A stretch of 64,000 nucleotides of DNA from Peribacillus simplex (GCF_900156045.1 NZ_FTMX01000006.1:310001-374000); one strand, 5' to 3'; counted from the stretch's first letter, positions 44,397 to 53,190 are shown. Numbers and translations: made by a program. The notes: a model not told the origin generated them from the letters alone.

Positions 44397-44557
44397 CGTC
44401 TCCGTGGTGGATATTTCGCATATTTGGAAATATTTATTCCGAATTTGGGAAGCGAAAAACAGTGCGGATCGGTAGGTTACCACTATATTCGTCGCGGATA
44501 TGGGAATTTATCAACTAGTTCGATAGAAGGGATGTTGAATTAACAAGGATTTTATTT

Positions 44558-44573
44558 TGGCACAACTCTTGCA
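44558..44573 (+). promoter_or_regulatory. sigma-54 promoter of the ABC transporter operon
   Basis: TGGCACAACTCTTGCA, an almost perfect match to the TGGCAC-N5-TTGCA consensus, with GG-N10-GC spacing. It lies about 380 bp before the lipoprotein ATG, which implies a long leader. Confidence 0.88.
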
Positions 44574-44954
44574 AATAATATGTATGATAACGAAAAGGAG
44601 GAGGTGGAGTCCATTTGAAAAGTATAGATAAAATTTACAGAATATTAAAAATATACAGAATATAAAACACATTCTTGAAACAAAATCAACCGAAAAACTT
44701 TACAAATTAGCTGTTATTTGAGGGCTGTTTATGGAAACCAGTGTATATCTGACTTCGAAAGATTGAATGAAAAGCCGTCCCTTAATGAGCAATTTGGTTG
44801 TTGTTGTCGGCACAGATTTAATTGTAAATGAATTTCCAAAATGGACAGAACCACCTTTTATAAGGTATTTACCTTTTTGGCTTCAAACAGAAAGAATAAT
44901 CAAACTGAAAATTATGACACTATTTATACAACGCTGGTGAGGGGGGAATTATTT

Positions 44955-45776
44955 ATGAAAAAGAGTTTCATCATCATCGCTTTTTCGATACTCGTAGCAC
45001 TTGTATTATCTGCGTGCGGAAAGCCTGAAAATCAGGCAGCAAGTCAACCAGGCAAACAGGCAGATGAGAGCAGGGATATACTAGAGCAAATTAAATCAAG
45101 AGGGACCATTAAAATTGGAACAGAAGGAACCTTTGCACCTTTTAGCTACCATGATTCTTCAGGGAAGTTAACCGGTTTTGATGTTGAAATCGCGGAGGAA
45201 GTAGCAAAAAGACTTGGTGTGAAACCAGAATTCATTGAAACCCAATGGGACGGTATGTTCGCAGGACTCGATTCAAAGCGGTTCGATATTATTGCTAATA
45301 ATGTAGGAATTACTCCTGACCGCCAGAAAAAATACGATTTTTCAGTGCCGTATATTATGTCAAAACCTTTCTTAATTGTTCACAAGGACAATAATACGAT
45401 TAAATCATTTGAAGATTTGAAAGGAATAAAATCAGCTCAGACATTAACTAGTAACTATAAAGATATAGCAGCATCCTATGGTGCTGAGATCGTTGGAGTA
45501 GAAGGTTTTAATCAATCCATTGATTTATTACTTTCAAAACGTGCGGATGCGGTTGTAAATGACGGACTATCCTACCTAGATTTCAAAAAGCAAAAACCTG
45601 ATGCACCGGTTAAAACTGTCGCAGAACTTGATGATCCGGCAAAAATGGGGGTCATGATGAGAAAAGGGAATAAAGAATTGGAAGAGGCCGTAAATAAAGC
45701 GCTTTCCGACATGATGAAGGATGGTAAATATTTAAGTATTTCACAAAAATATTTTGGAAAAGATGTTTCAAAATAG
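44955..45776 (+). CDS. amino-acid ABC transporter substrate-binding lipoprotein
   Basis: A 273-residue solute-binding protein. Signal peptide with lipobox LSAC (Cys21), then the polar amino-acid SBP3 domain: GTIKIGTEGTFAPFSYHD, GKLTGFDVEIAEEVAKRLG, WDGMFAGLDSKRFDIIANNV and TPDRQKKYDFSVPY. Resembles cystine-binding proteins (TcyJ/TcyA type). It binds its ligand outside the membrane and hands it to the permease encoded next. ATG 44955 follows GAGGGGGG; the frame opens earlier without signal. Operon with 45789 and 46493. Confidence 0.92.
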   Translation: MKKSFIIIAFSILVALVLSACGKPENQAASQPGKQADESRDILEQIKSRGTIKIGTEGTFAPFSYHDSSGKLTGFDVEIAEEVAKRLGVKPEFIETQWDGMFAGLDSKRFDIIANNVGITPDRQKKYDFSVPYIMSKPFLIVHKDNNTIKSFEDLKGIKSAQTLTSNYKDIAASYGAEIVGVEGFNQSIDLLLSKRADAVVNDGLSYLDFKKQKPDAPVKTVAELDDPAKMGVMMRKGNKELEEAVNKALSDMMKDGKYLSISQKYFGKDVSK

Positions 45777-45788
45777 GGAGGGTTCTAC

Positions 45789-46472
45789 ATGTTTGCTGAT
45801 GAAAGAATGGACCAAATTGTTGACATCATTGTAAATTCCTTTTTCCCGATGTTAAAAGCTGGGGTTGCGTTTACGGTTCCCTTGACATTAGTATCCTTTT
45901 TACTGGGACTCCTTCTTGCTTTACTTACGGCATTAGCTCGAATCTCGGGAATTAAACTCCTAGACGCTGTTGCAAGATTTTATGTATGGGTGATTAGGGG
46001 AACACCGCTGCTTGTTCAGTTGTTTATCATTTTCTATGGCCTTCCGAGTATAGGCATTACGATTAGCCCCCTTCCTGCTGCGATTATCGGTTTTACGCTT
46101 AGTGTTGGCGCCTACAACTCAGAGATTATTCGTGCGGCTATACTCTCCATTTCCAAAGGTCAATGGGAGGCGGCTTATTCTATTGGGATGAGCTATCCGC
46201 AGGCATTAAAAAGAATTATTCTCCCTCAGGCAACAAGGGTATCTGTCCCGCCTTTGGCAAACAGTTTTATTAGCTTGGTAAAGGATACATCGTTGGCTGC
46301 TACCATTACGGTGACTGAAATGTTTAGAGTTGCTCAGCAAATTACCGCAACAACCTATGAACCATTGGTACTCTATTGTCTAGCAGGATTTATTTATTTG
46401 ATTTTCAGTACCGTTCTTTCGAATGCACAAGGACAGATGGAAAAACGGCTCGATCGTTATGTGACGGGCTAA
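45789..46472 (+). CDS. amino-acid ABC transporter permease
   Basis: A 227-residue HisM/GlnP-type permease with about five helices and the EAA loop EAAYSIGMSYPQALKRIILPQA that docks the ATPase. N-terminal segment GVAFTVPLTLVSFLLGLLLA, then YVWVIRGTPLLVQLFIIFYG. GGGAGGG upstream. It lies 12 bp after the binding protein and 20 bp before the ATPase gene, clearly one operon. Confidence 0.93.
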   Translation: MFADERMDQIVDIIVNSFFPMLKAGVAFTVPLTLVSFLLGLLLALLTALARISGIKLLDAVARFYVWVIRGTPLLVQLFIIFYGLPSIGITISPLPAAIIGFTLSVGAYNSEIIRAAILSISKGQWEAAYSIGMSYPQALKRIILPQATRVSVPPLANSFISLVKDTSLAATITVTEMFRVAQQITATTYEPLVLYCLAGFIYLIFSTVLSNAQGQMEKRLDRYVTG

Positions 46473-46492
46473 TTTGATAGGGGGAACTATAC

Positions 46493-47236
46493 ATGATTGA
46501 AATAAAGAACCTGCATAAACAATTTGGACAAACAGAGGTTTTAAAGGGAATCGATCTAAAAATTGAGGAAGGCAATACAGTTTGTATTATTGGGCCATCG
46601 GGTTCAGGGAAAACAACCTTGTTACGTTGCCTGAATTTATTGGAAACGCCTACAGAAGGGACCATTAAGCTTGGAAAGTTTTCTTTGGATTTTCAGGATA
46701 AAAAATCAGTTCCAAAAGATAAGGTAATTAAGTTCCGTCAACAAACGGGTATGGTTTTCCAAGGTTACAATTTGTTCCCTCATATGACTGCACTTGAAAA
46801 TGTTATGGAAGGTCTTGTTTACGTTCGTAAACAAGACAAGGAAGCCTCTCGTACGAAGGCTCTTCAATTGCTGAAAAAGGTAGGATTATCGGAACGGGCG
46901 AACCACTATCCATCCCAGCTATCCGGTGGACAACAACAACGTGTAGGAATTGCACGGGCGATGGCTATGGAACCTGAAGTTCTGCTTTTTGATGAACCTA
47001 CTTCCGCGTTAGATCCTGAGTTAGTTGGTGAGGTTCTAAAGGTCATGAAAGAACTTGCTAAAGAGGGAATGACCATGGTTGTAGTGACACATGAAATGAA
47101 TTTTGCGCGTGAAGCAGCGGATAAAGTCGTATTTATTGATAAAGGTGTAATCGTTGAAGAAGGAACACCTCAACAAATTTTTGAACAAACAGGGCATGAA
47201 CGGACATTACAATTTTTAAATAGACTTTGTTCATAG
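46493..47236 (+). CDS. amino-acid ABC transporter ATP-binding protein
   Basis: A 247-residue GlnQ-type ATPase with Walker [17 protein letters not shown]-loop [13 protein letters not shown], signature [15 protein letters not shown], Walker [15 protein letters not shown] and switch His in [13 protein letters not shown]. It powers the importer. AGGGGG precedes the ATG. A decayed activator tail and a terminator follow immediately. Confidence 0.94.
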   Translation: MIEIKNLHKQFGQTEVLKGIDLKIEEGNTVCIIGPSGSGKTTLLRCLNLLETPTEGTIKLGKFSLDFQDKKSVPKDKVIKFRQQTGMVFQGYNLFPHMTALENVMEGLVYVRKQDKEASRTKALQLLKKVGLSERANHYPSQLSGGQQQRVGIARAMAMEPEVLLFDEPTSALDPELVGEVLKVMKELAKEGMTMVVVTHEMNFAREAADKVVFIDKGVIVEEGTPQQIFEQTGHERTLQFLNRLCS

Positions 47237-47255
47237 GTAAGGACCGATAGCCTAA

Positions 47256-47363
47256 GCTGCGGAAGAATGGAAAACTCGTTACTCGGCACTTTCCCGCAGG
47301 TTAGGACGACAGAATCTTATAACTTTACCCTAGGATTGCAAATTTCAATTGCAATCTTTTTTT
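47256..47363 (+). pseudogene. second remnant of the Fis-type activator tail plus terminator
   Basis: 47256-47333 encodes AAEEWKTRYSALSRRLGRQN and stops at TAG. It aligns with the relic at 44282 (VAEELKISLSTLYRKLKRYN), and the homology continues through CTTTACC and the GATTGCAAATT...TTGCAATC terminator (47334-47363). Both relics are therefore copies of the same 3' gene end. Confidence 0.7.
47334..47363 (+). terminator. terminator after the ABC operon
   Basis: Stem GATTGCAA (47334-47341) / TTGCAATC (47349-47356) and seven Ts. Inherited from the decayed activator gene but well placed to end the transporter transcript. Confidence 0.78.
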
Positions 47364-47467
47364 GAATAATTAAGAAAAGGAAAAAGCCCTACTTCAGTTA
47401 GAACAAGCAGTCAAGCAACTTTCCCATACAGGAAAGTAAAACATAAGAATATTGAGGAGGAATTAAA

Positions 47468-48076
47468 ATGGATCACATGAATAAATATGATTTCAAAAAT
47501 TTTGTTCAAGATATGACGGTTATGGTGGAACGGAGTCAGAATGATAACGAATGTGTTGTGGAAGCAGAAAGGTTAGTTGGTAAATTAATTCAATCCCAAT
47601 CATGGCTTCCTTTTGAGAAAAGAAGACCAAGTGAGGAAGGCTACTCGCGGCATCTGTTGTATTGTGACCCAGAGAATCGTTTCGAAGTGATCGCGCTAGT
47701 CTGGAAGCCCGGCCAGAAGACCACTCTTCATGATCACGATGATACATGGGGAGCAGAAGGAGTTGTCGCGGGTAAGGTTAAAGTGACTAATTATATACGA
47801 TTAGAGGAATTATCTGGGGGCAATATTGTTAAGTTACAGCATACTGATACCATCATTGTAAACGAGCAGAATACAGGAAAGCTACTGCCTCCAGCAGACT
47901 GTCATATCTTGGAGGGGGTAGGTAATAAATCAGCTATCACGATCCATGTTTATGGAAAGCAATTGAGAAAATTTCGGGTATTCACCCCTTTAGACGAAGA
48001 GGGGCTATATCTTGCAAAAGAAAAGCGGGTTGAATACTCCCCTGCTTTGGCTTTTAATCCACCGTTTGAAATTTGA
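47468..48076 (+). CDS. cysteine dioxygenase-like cupin (thiol dioxygenase)
   Basis: A 202-residue cupin. The iron ligands are visible: His88 and His90 in TTLHDHDDTWGAEGVVAG (cupin motif 1) and His160 in AITIHVYGK. This pattern fits thiol dioxygenases that oxidise cysteine to cysteine sulfinate, or 3-mercaptopropionate; which thiol is undetermined. AGGAGG lies 7 nt before the ATG. No sigma-54 site lies directly upstream, unlike its neighbours, so it may rely on its own sigma-A promoter or read-through. Confidence 0.83.
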   Translation: MDHMNKYDFKNFVQDMTVMVERSQNDNECVVEAERLVGKLIQSQSWLPFEKRRPSEEGYSRHLLYCDPENRFEVIALVWKPGQKTTLHDHDDTWGAEGVVAGKVKVTNYIRLEELSGGNIVKLQHTDTIIVNEQNTGKLLPPADCHILEGVGNKSAITIHVYGKQLRKFRVFTPLDEEGLYLAKEKRVEYSPALAFNPPFEI

Positions 48077-48188
48077 GTTGGTACATTTTTCTTGGTCTTG
48101 AAAAAAATTTTCTCAAACGTGATAGGAAATAGGAATGATTAACCTATAAGAGGCTGAAAAAATAGTGATTTTGCAAGGAATTAAAGGT

Positions 48189-48204
48189 TGGCACGAATAT
48201 TGCA
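48189..48204 (+). promoter_or_regulatory. sigma-54 promoter of the trxB-trx operon
   Basis: TGGCACGAATATTGCA with GG (48190-48191) and GC (48202-48203) separated by 10 bp. It lies 38 bp before the ATG, with AAGGAGG between. Confidence 0.88.
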
Positions 48205-48241
48205 AATTAATATTCATGACTAAGAGATAAGGAGGTAAGCG

Positions 48242-49219
48242 ATGTATAAAGCCGTTATTCTAGGGACTGGACCTGCTGGGTTAACCGCAGCAATCTATTT
48301 AGCACGTGCTAACATAAGTCCTTTGGTCATTGAAGGGCCTGAACCAGGGGGGCAATTGACATTGACAACAGATGTCGAGAATTTTCCTGGTTTTCCTGAA
48401 GGGATTATGGGACGAGAGTTGATGCAGAACATGCCAAAGCAAGCTGAGTTTTTTGGAGCAAAGTTTATAAGAGGCTGGGTTAAAAAAGTCGACTTTTCCA
48501 ATAACCCTTTTACCTTAACGGTGGAAGGAGTAGGGGAGCTTAAAACGCAATCTTTAATCATTTCAACGGGAGCTTCAGCGAAACTTTTGGAGATTCCAGG
48601 GGAAAGAGAAAATATTGGGCGTGGGGTAAGCACCTGTGCAACATGCGATGGATTTTTCTTTAGAGGAAAGAAAATTATCGTTGTCGGGGGCGGAGATTCT
48701 GCTATGGAGGAAGCAAATTTTTTAACGAAGTTTGCTTCGGAGGTTCGGGTTGTCCACCGCAGAAAGGAGCTTCGCGCTTCCCAAATTATGCAAGACCGTG
48801 CCAAAAAGAATCCAAAAATTACGTGGAGCTTAAATTCCATTCCTGAAGAAGTGATCGCAGGGGATCGACACGTTACTGGCTTGAAAGTAAAAAACAGCGA
48901 AACAGGAAAAGAGGAAATTCTGGAAGCTGATGGTATTTTCATTGCCATTGGGCACAAACCGAATACAGCATTTTTAGACAATCAAATCAAAACGGACGAT
49001 ATTGGATATATCATGGTGAATCCTGGTACTACCGAAACGAATATCCCAGGTGTATTTGCCTGCGGGGATGTTCAAGATCATAAATACCGCCAAGCCATTA
49101 CGGCTGCGGGAAGTGGTTGTATGGCTGCTCTGGATTGCGAAAAATATCTTGATGCAAGTGAATTATGTAGTGGAAACAATCAATCTATCAATGAGAACCA
49201 AATATGGGGAGGATTTTAA
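48242..49219 (+). CDS. trxB: thioredoxin reductase
   Basis: A 325-residue FAD/NADPH flavoprotein. FAD motif GTGPAGLTAAIYLARA at the N-terminus, redox pair CATC (Cys132, Cys135) and NADPH motif VVGGGDSAMEEANFL, with C-terminal GVFACGDVQDHKYRQA for FAD. It reduces thioredoxin-like proteins. This is probably a dedicated paralogue, since it has a sigma-54 promoter and is coupled to a CPDC thioredoxin, whereas housekeeping trxB is usually constitutive. The next gene starts 3 bp after the stop. Confidence 0.92.
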   Translation: MYKAVILGTGPAGLTAAIYLARANISPLVIEGPEPGGQLTLTTDVENFPGFPEGIMGRELMQNMPKQAEFFGAKFIRGWVKKVDFSNNPFTLTVEGVGELKTQSLIISTGASAKLLEIPGERENIGRGVSTCATCDGFFFRGKKIIVVGGGDSAMEEANFLTKFASEVRVVHRRKELRASQIMQDRAKKNPKITWSLNSIPEEVIAGDRHVTGLKVKNSETGKEEILEADGIFIAIGHKPNTAFLDNQIKTDDIGYIMVNPGTTETNIPGVFACGDVQDHKYRQAITAAGSGCMAALDCEKYLDASELCSGNNQSINENQIWGGF

Positions 49220-49221
49220 TA

Positions 49222-49563
49222 ATGAAAGAGATTAAAACAAAACAAGAGTTTGAAGAGGCGATTTTATCAACAAAACCAGTTATGGCCAAATTCTATGCCG
49301 AATATTGCCCAGACTGTCAGCATACCGATTTATTTATGCCCATCTTGGAAGAAGCGTATAGAGAAAAAGTAGATATGATTGCAGTAAATCGTGAACATTT
49401 TCCAGAGGTATTAGAGAAGCTGGATGTGTACGGAATCCCAAGCTTTATTGTTTTTAAAGAAGGGAAGGAACTGAACCGCTTTGTAAGTAAAGTTGGAAAA
49501 AGTCAGGAAGAGGTTGAACAGTTTCTTAATCAAATTTTAGAGGGAAGTGGAAAACTAGGATAG
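49222..49563 (+). CDS. thioredoxin-like protein with CPDC active site
   Basis: A 113-residue thioredoxin fold protein. The active site is AEYCPDCQHTD (Cys29, Cys32), not the usual CGPC, and cis-Pro is in YGIPSFIVFKEG. GGAGG sits in the 3' end of trxB, showing translational coupling. As the partner of the reductase it could deliver electrons for cystine or sulfoxide reduction. A strong terminator follows. Confidence 0.9.
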   Translation: MKEIKTKQEFEEAILSTKPVMAKFYAEYCPDCQHTDLFMPILEEAYREKVDMIAVNREHFPEVLEKLDVYGIPSFIVFKEGKELNRFVSKVGKSQEEVEQFLNQILEGSGKLG

Positions 49564-49579
49564 AAAATCCTTGCCTGGA

Positions 49580-49626
49580 GCCAATAAATATTGAGCAGTC
49601 ACTCAATATTTATTGGCCATTTTTTT
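49580..49626 (+). terminator. terminator of the trxB-trx operon
   Basis: Perfect 16-bp stem, left arm 49580-49595 and right arm 49602-49617, loop CAGTCA, T run 49620-49626. Confidence 0.95.
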
Positions 49627-49781
49627 AGTCTCAACAATCTTATCAACTTATTTTAATAGAAACTATACAGTTTTTAGAGTGCATTTAGTAGATGAATATT
49701 GTATGACCTTTTTTGCTTCAAGGGGGATAAGAAATAGAACTTATGAAATATGTGAAGGAATAAAATGATCTAAAATCCAAA

Positions 49782-49880
49782 ATGGAGTCATCAGCATTAA
49801 AGTATGGCCTATGTGATTCAAGAACGATTGAATATAGCCAGGAATTAGATCTATTACTTAATAAAATTATGAAAAATTAG
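49782..49880 (+). pseudogene. truncated Spo0E-like phosphatase gene
   Basis: The frame encodes 32 residues, ESSALKYGLCDSRTIEYSQE then LDLLLNKIMKN. The SQELD motif is the signature of Spo0E-family phosphatases acting on Spo0A-P. The first helix is cut short: an in-frame stop lies seven codons before the ATG, and no ribosome binding site fits ATG 49782 (the AAGGA at about 49755 is out of register). Probably inactive. Nothing else is evident in 49627-50030. Confidence 0.5.
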
Positions 49881-50030
49881 ATACAGGATTAAAACAGTTT
49901 AAACGTCTTAATGATTTGTCAGGAGGAACAGAGGATGAAAACAACAAAACGATTCCAAAAAGGCGTATAAAATTTGGAGGCAAGAGTAAGCTAACATACG
50001 TATATAAGCTGCCGCGGGAGGTGAGTAAGT

Positions 50031-50162
50031 ATGAGTAATGATGCAAGAGGTTCTAAAAAAAACAAACCAAATGATGCAAACCATGTGAATGCTGCGACGA
50101 AAGCCCATCAAAGACGAATTTCAGAAAAGAATAACCAAGAGAATAATGATAAGAAAGAATAA
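50031..50162 (+). CDS. small hydrophilic protein (uncharacterised)
   Basis: A 43-residue Asn/Lys/Glu-rich protein starting MSNDARGSKKNKPNDANHVN. GGGAGGTGAG lies 6 nt before the ATG, which supports it as a real gene despite its size. Composition is like small spore-associated or stress proteins, but no family is recognised. Confidence 0.5.
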   Translation: MSNDARGSKKNKPNDANHVNAATKAHQRRISEKNNQENNDKKE

Positions 50163-50358
50163 TGGGGAGATTCAGTAGTGACTGATTTTTTTTGATTCCA
50201 CTATAAATTTCTTCTCATATAACAAATAAAGAATATAGAAAAAATTTTTACTAGAGAACTGATATATCGACATCAGTTCTCTTTATTGATTTATCACGCA
50301 AGACTTGATACTGCAATAAATGGAACGGGTGGGGATGAAGTTATCCAACAAACTGTTA

Positions 50359-51450
50359 TTAAAGAGAAGTGAGCTGCTGCCTCAACATTTTAGCTTCAGA
50401 CATAATATCTTTCATTAATCTTTCAACGGGTTGACTTTTGGCTAATCTTGGACTTTGTCCAGACCAGAGTGACATGAAATCTTGATTATTTTGTCCACTG
50501 CTCGTTTTTCTAATTACTTGAGTTAATAGGTTTTGAACAGGAAAATCGGGTACAAGCAATTCATGCTCCAGCATATCTGCAATAAATTTGTTTTTAATAC
50601 CTCTTGCCCATTTACCAGAAAAGGCACGAGTAAAGGTTGTCTGGTCTTCATCACTATTCAATATGGCTTCTTTATGTACCTTGTGTGCCCCACTTTCTAT
50701 ACAAGTCAAGAAAGCTGTGCCCATTTGTACACCTTGTGCCCCTAAGAAGAGTGAAGCCATTAATCCTCTTCCATCCATAATTCCTCCTGCAGCAATAACG
50801 GGTATGCTCACATTGTCAACAACCTGCGGAATAAGTGACATTAAACCTACCAGGCTCTCCTGATGACCATCAATAAAGTTCCCGCGGTGCCCGCCAGCTT
50901 CACTGCCTTGCATAACAACCATATCCATTCCCGCTTTTTCATTTTCAACGGCTTCCCTAACCGTTGTAGCTGTTCCTATAAGAGTGATGTTATGCTGTTT
51001 TAATTCATCCATCACTTCCTTAGGAGGAATACCAAATGTAAAGGAACAAATGGAAATATTCTCTTCAATGACAACCTGAACTTGTTCAATGAAGCTTTCA
51101 TGAATTTTTTTATACTCAGGAATGTCAAAGCTGTCTGTTCGTTCTAAATGTAATTGCTTACGAATGGTGTGTAAAAGCTGGTTGGCTGATTGGACCGCTT
51201 CAGGCGTTACGTTAAATTCGTTTGGCACGAATAGATTGATGCCAAAAGGGTTTGGCGTTAACTGCTTGATTTCTCTAATCTGCTCTCTCGTTTGTATGGG
51301 TGTCTGATAGCCTGCCCCGATCATTCCAAGTCCCCCAGCATTGGATACCTCGGCCACTAAATCCGAAGTGGTGATCCCGCCAGCCATAGGAGCTTGTATA
51401 ATAGGATTCTTAATCTTCAAATGCTTCATCATTTCATTATTCAACATCAT
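50359..51450 (-). CDS. nitronate monooxygenase family protein
   Basis: A 363-residue FMN TIM-barrel protein: N-terminal NPIIQAPMAGGITTSDLVAE, GGLGMIGAGY, the FMN-binding VVMQGSEAGGHRG and IPVIAAGGIMDGRGLMASL, and GVQMGTAFLTC. It oxidises propionate-3-nitronate or alkyl nitronates. ATG 51450 (or 51447) follows GGGGGAG. Last of three minus-strand genes (tautomerase, MFS, this), with 31 bp to the MFS gene. Confidence 0.88.
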   Translation of the reverse strand: MMLNNEMMKHLKIKNPIIQAPMAGGITTSDLVAEVSNAGGLGMIGAGYQTPIQTREQIREIKQLTPNPFGINLFVPNEFNVTPEAVQSANQLLHTIRKQLHLERTDSFDIPEYKKIHESFIEQVQVVIEENISICSFTFGIPPKEVMDELKQHNITLIGTATTVREAVENEKAGMDMVVMQGSEAGGHRGNFIDGHQESLVGLMSLIPQVVDNVSIPVIAAGGIMDGRGLMASLFLGAQGVQMGTAFLTCIESGAHKVHKEAILNSDEDQTTFTRAFSGKWARGIKNKFIADMLEHELLVPDFPVQNLLTQVIRKTSSGQNNQDFMSLWSGQSPRLAKSQPVERLMKDIMSEAKMLRQQLTSL

Positions 51451-51481
51451 TGACTCCCCCAATTTTGTATTTTGATCCCAC

Positions 51482-52684
51482 TTAATTCTCTTCTGTTTTT
51501 TTTATATTGGATGGATGAACGTTAGGGTTGATCTCGAAATGAATCCCACTTGAAAGCAAAATTGCCCCAAAGAAGACAACACTCGCTGCGCCAATAAAAG
51601 CAGCATTGAAATCATGTGTGAGTGATGATAAAACCCCAGCAAGGGTTGGTCCTATCAACTGTCCAATAGCATAAATAGCGGTAAGCATGCCAATGGTCCG
51701 ATTGCTATCAGATGGATTCATTTCCCGTCCCAATGTTGTAGCCAGGGTGGTGATACCCATAAACGTGGCTCCAAATAATAAAGCACTTATGACAAAACTT
51801 GTTTTTGACATCCAAAAGGCTGGCATCGCAATACCCAAGGATTGCAGAGCCATTGCAAGCACTAAAGATTTAATGAATCCCCATTTTTTAGCTAGTAAAG
51901 ACCAGATGAGACAGGATGGAATCGCGGCCAATCCCACCATCATCCAAACTAAGGTAGCACCATTATGAAAGTATGAGGTCTTTTCAGCGATGGATACGAT
52001 AAACGTTCCTGTAACAATGTAACCTAATCCTTCTAAACCATACGCAATAATCAACCATATAAGCCATTTAGCGGGGGGCACTTTTACAATCATATCTTGT
52101 TTATCTTTCTTCCCGACAACGTTAGGGGGATCATCGAGCCAGATCCAAACAAAGATAGCAAGAAGTCCACTCACAACAGCTAGCCCTATCCATGTTCCTT
52201 CCCACCGAAATACATGGTTTAAAGTCGGAATCATTAGACTGGATAAAAAGATTCCCAAACCTACTCCCCCATAAAAAACCCCCGACCAACTGGTTTTTCT
52301 TATAGTTGCAAGTTTATCTAACACGATACCGGAGGCTGAGACCAACACAAAGGCACTGGCAAATCCTGATAGAAAGCGAAGTCCATTCCAAAGTAAAGGA
52401 GAGTATGAGAGACCCATCAGGGCAGTGGTTAAGATACTGATGATCAGACTTATTCTTAACAAACTGGTTCTATACTTCTTAAAAGGAATGGCACCTGCTA
52501 AAATTGCTCCAAGCAAATATCCTGCGTAATTACTGGATGCTAGATAACCAGCAACTGTATTTGATAAAGAAAGTTCTTTTTGCATAAGGGGAAGAATGGG
52601 AGTATATGCAAATCTTCCAATCCCCATAGCAATGATTAAAGAAAATATTCCCCCTATTAAAAAAAGATAAGATTGATTCTTCAA
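51482..52684 (-). CDS. MFS transporter (YbfB/YjiJ family)
   Basis: A 400-residue transporter with about twelve helices and family marks GIGRFAYTPILPLMQ, SSNYAGYLLGAILAG and MNPSDSNRTIGMLTAIYAIGQ. TTG start with GGAGGAG upstream. It is the middle gene of the tautomerase-MFS-nitronate monooxygenase cluster, probably exporting or importing the compound handled by those enzymes. Confidence 0.88.
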   Translation of the reverse strand: MKNQSYLFLIGGIFSLIIAMGIGRFAYTPILPLMQKELSLSNTVAGYLASSNYAGYLLGAILAGAIPFKKYRTSLLRISLIISILTTALMGLSYSPLLWNGLRFLSGFASAFVLVSASGIVLDKLATIRKTSWSGVFYGGVGLGIFLSSLMIPTLNHVFRWEGTWIGLAVVSGLLAIFVWIWLDDPPNVVGKKDKQDMIVKVPPAKWLIWLIIAYGLEGLGYIVTGTFIVSIAEKTSYFHNGATLVWMMVGLAAIPSCLIWSLLAKKWGFIKSLVLAMALQSLGIAMPAFWMSKTSFVISALLFGATFMGITTLATTLGREMNPSDSNRTIGMLTAIYAIGQLIGPTLAGVLSSLTHDFNAAFIGAASVVFFGAILLSSGIHFEINPNVHPSNIKKTEEN

Positions 52685-52728
52685 AGATTCTCCTCCAAAA
52701 ATTGTATACTATACGCATACATTCATAG

Positions 52729-53118
52729 CTATAATGAACCTGTTAGAAACTGTGCTTCCCCTCCTCCAAAACTCCAGTCAGCATCGCTGTTTTCCGTTAT
52801 GGAGACCATCAAGTCCTGTGGAGAAATCCCACAGTCCGATTCAAGTTTATGAGCAAGAAGTGAGTATAAGGTTTCTTTCTGTTTTACCGTTCTTTTTTTA
52901 CTTACAATACTGATGATTACTAGGTCTCTGCTTCTTTTAAACCCCAGTCCGGTATCCTCGATCATTAGTTCATGCGGCGGGTGCTGATGAACGATTTGAT
53001 AACGATCGCTTTCAGGCACCTGGAAAGCTTCCACCATCGCATGGTGAGCCGAATCCAATAATTTTTTTAACGTTTCTTCGCTTCTTCCTTCTACCAAATC
53101 AAAACGTAATAATGGCAT
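52729..53118 (-). CDS. tautomerase family protein
   Basis: A 129-residue protein of the 4-oxalocrotonate tautomerase superfamily, long (YusQ/MSAD-like) type. After Met removal the catalytic proline is Pro2 ([11 protein letters not shown]). The C-terminus is Gly-rich ([13 protein letters not shown]). GAGGGGG lies 9 nt before ATG 53118; the frame opens at 53163 with no signal. First gene of the minus-strand operon and divergent from LysR. Confidence 0.85.
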   Translation of the reverse strand: MPLLRFDLVEGRSEETLKKLLDSAHHAMVEAFQVPESDRYQIVHQHPPHELMIEDTGLGFKRSRDLVIISIVSKKRTVKQKETLYSLLAHKLESDCGISPQDLMVSITENSDADWSFGGGEAQFLTGSL

Positions 53119-53173
53119 TTTGTTTATCCCCCTCAAAATAAATAATGGTTTTAGAGTGTCCATTTACATGTAG

Positions 53174-53190
53174 GATATTATAAGCATATC
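53174..53190. promoter_or_regulatory. candidate LysR-type operator
   Basis: GATAT-N7-ATATC is a perfect dyad of the T-N11-A kind in the divergent spacer between the tautomerase and LysR genes. A TATAAT-like sequence lies at about 53209-53214. Confidence 0.55.

Larger units (their letters stand above)
43914..44954. other. 1 kb of decayed sequence between lyase and transporter genes
   Basis: It holds a degenerate copy of the trxB promoter and start (43953-44030), a decayed activator tail with its terminator (44282-44396), and the live sigma-54 promoter of the transporter (44558). An open frame upstream of the transporter lipoprotein (from 44841) lacks a start signal. No intact gene. Confidence 0.6.

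Noticed and set aside
48295..48981. 228-codon minus-strand frame
   Set aside because: Antisense shadow of trxB, which has complete FAD, NADPH and redox motifs.
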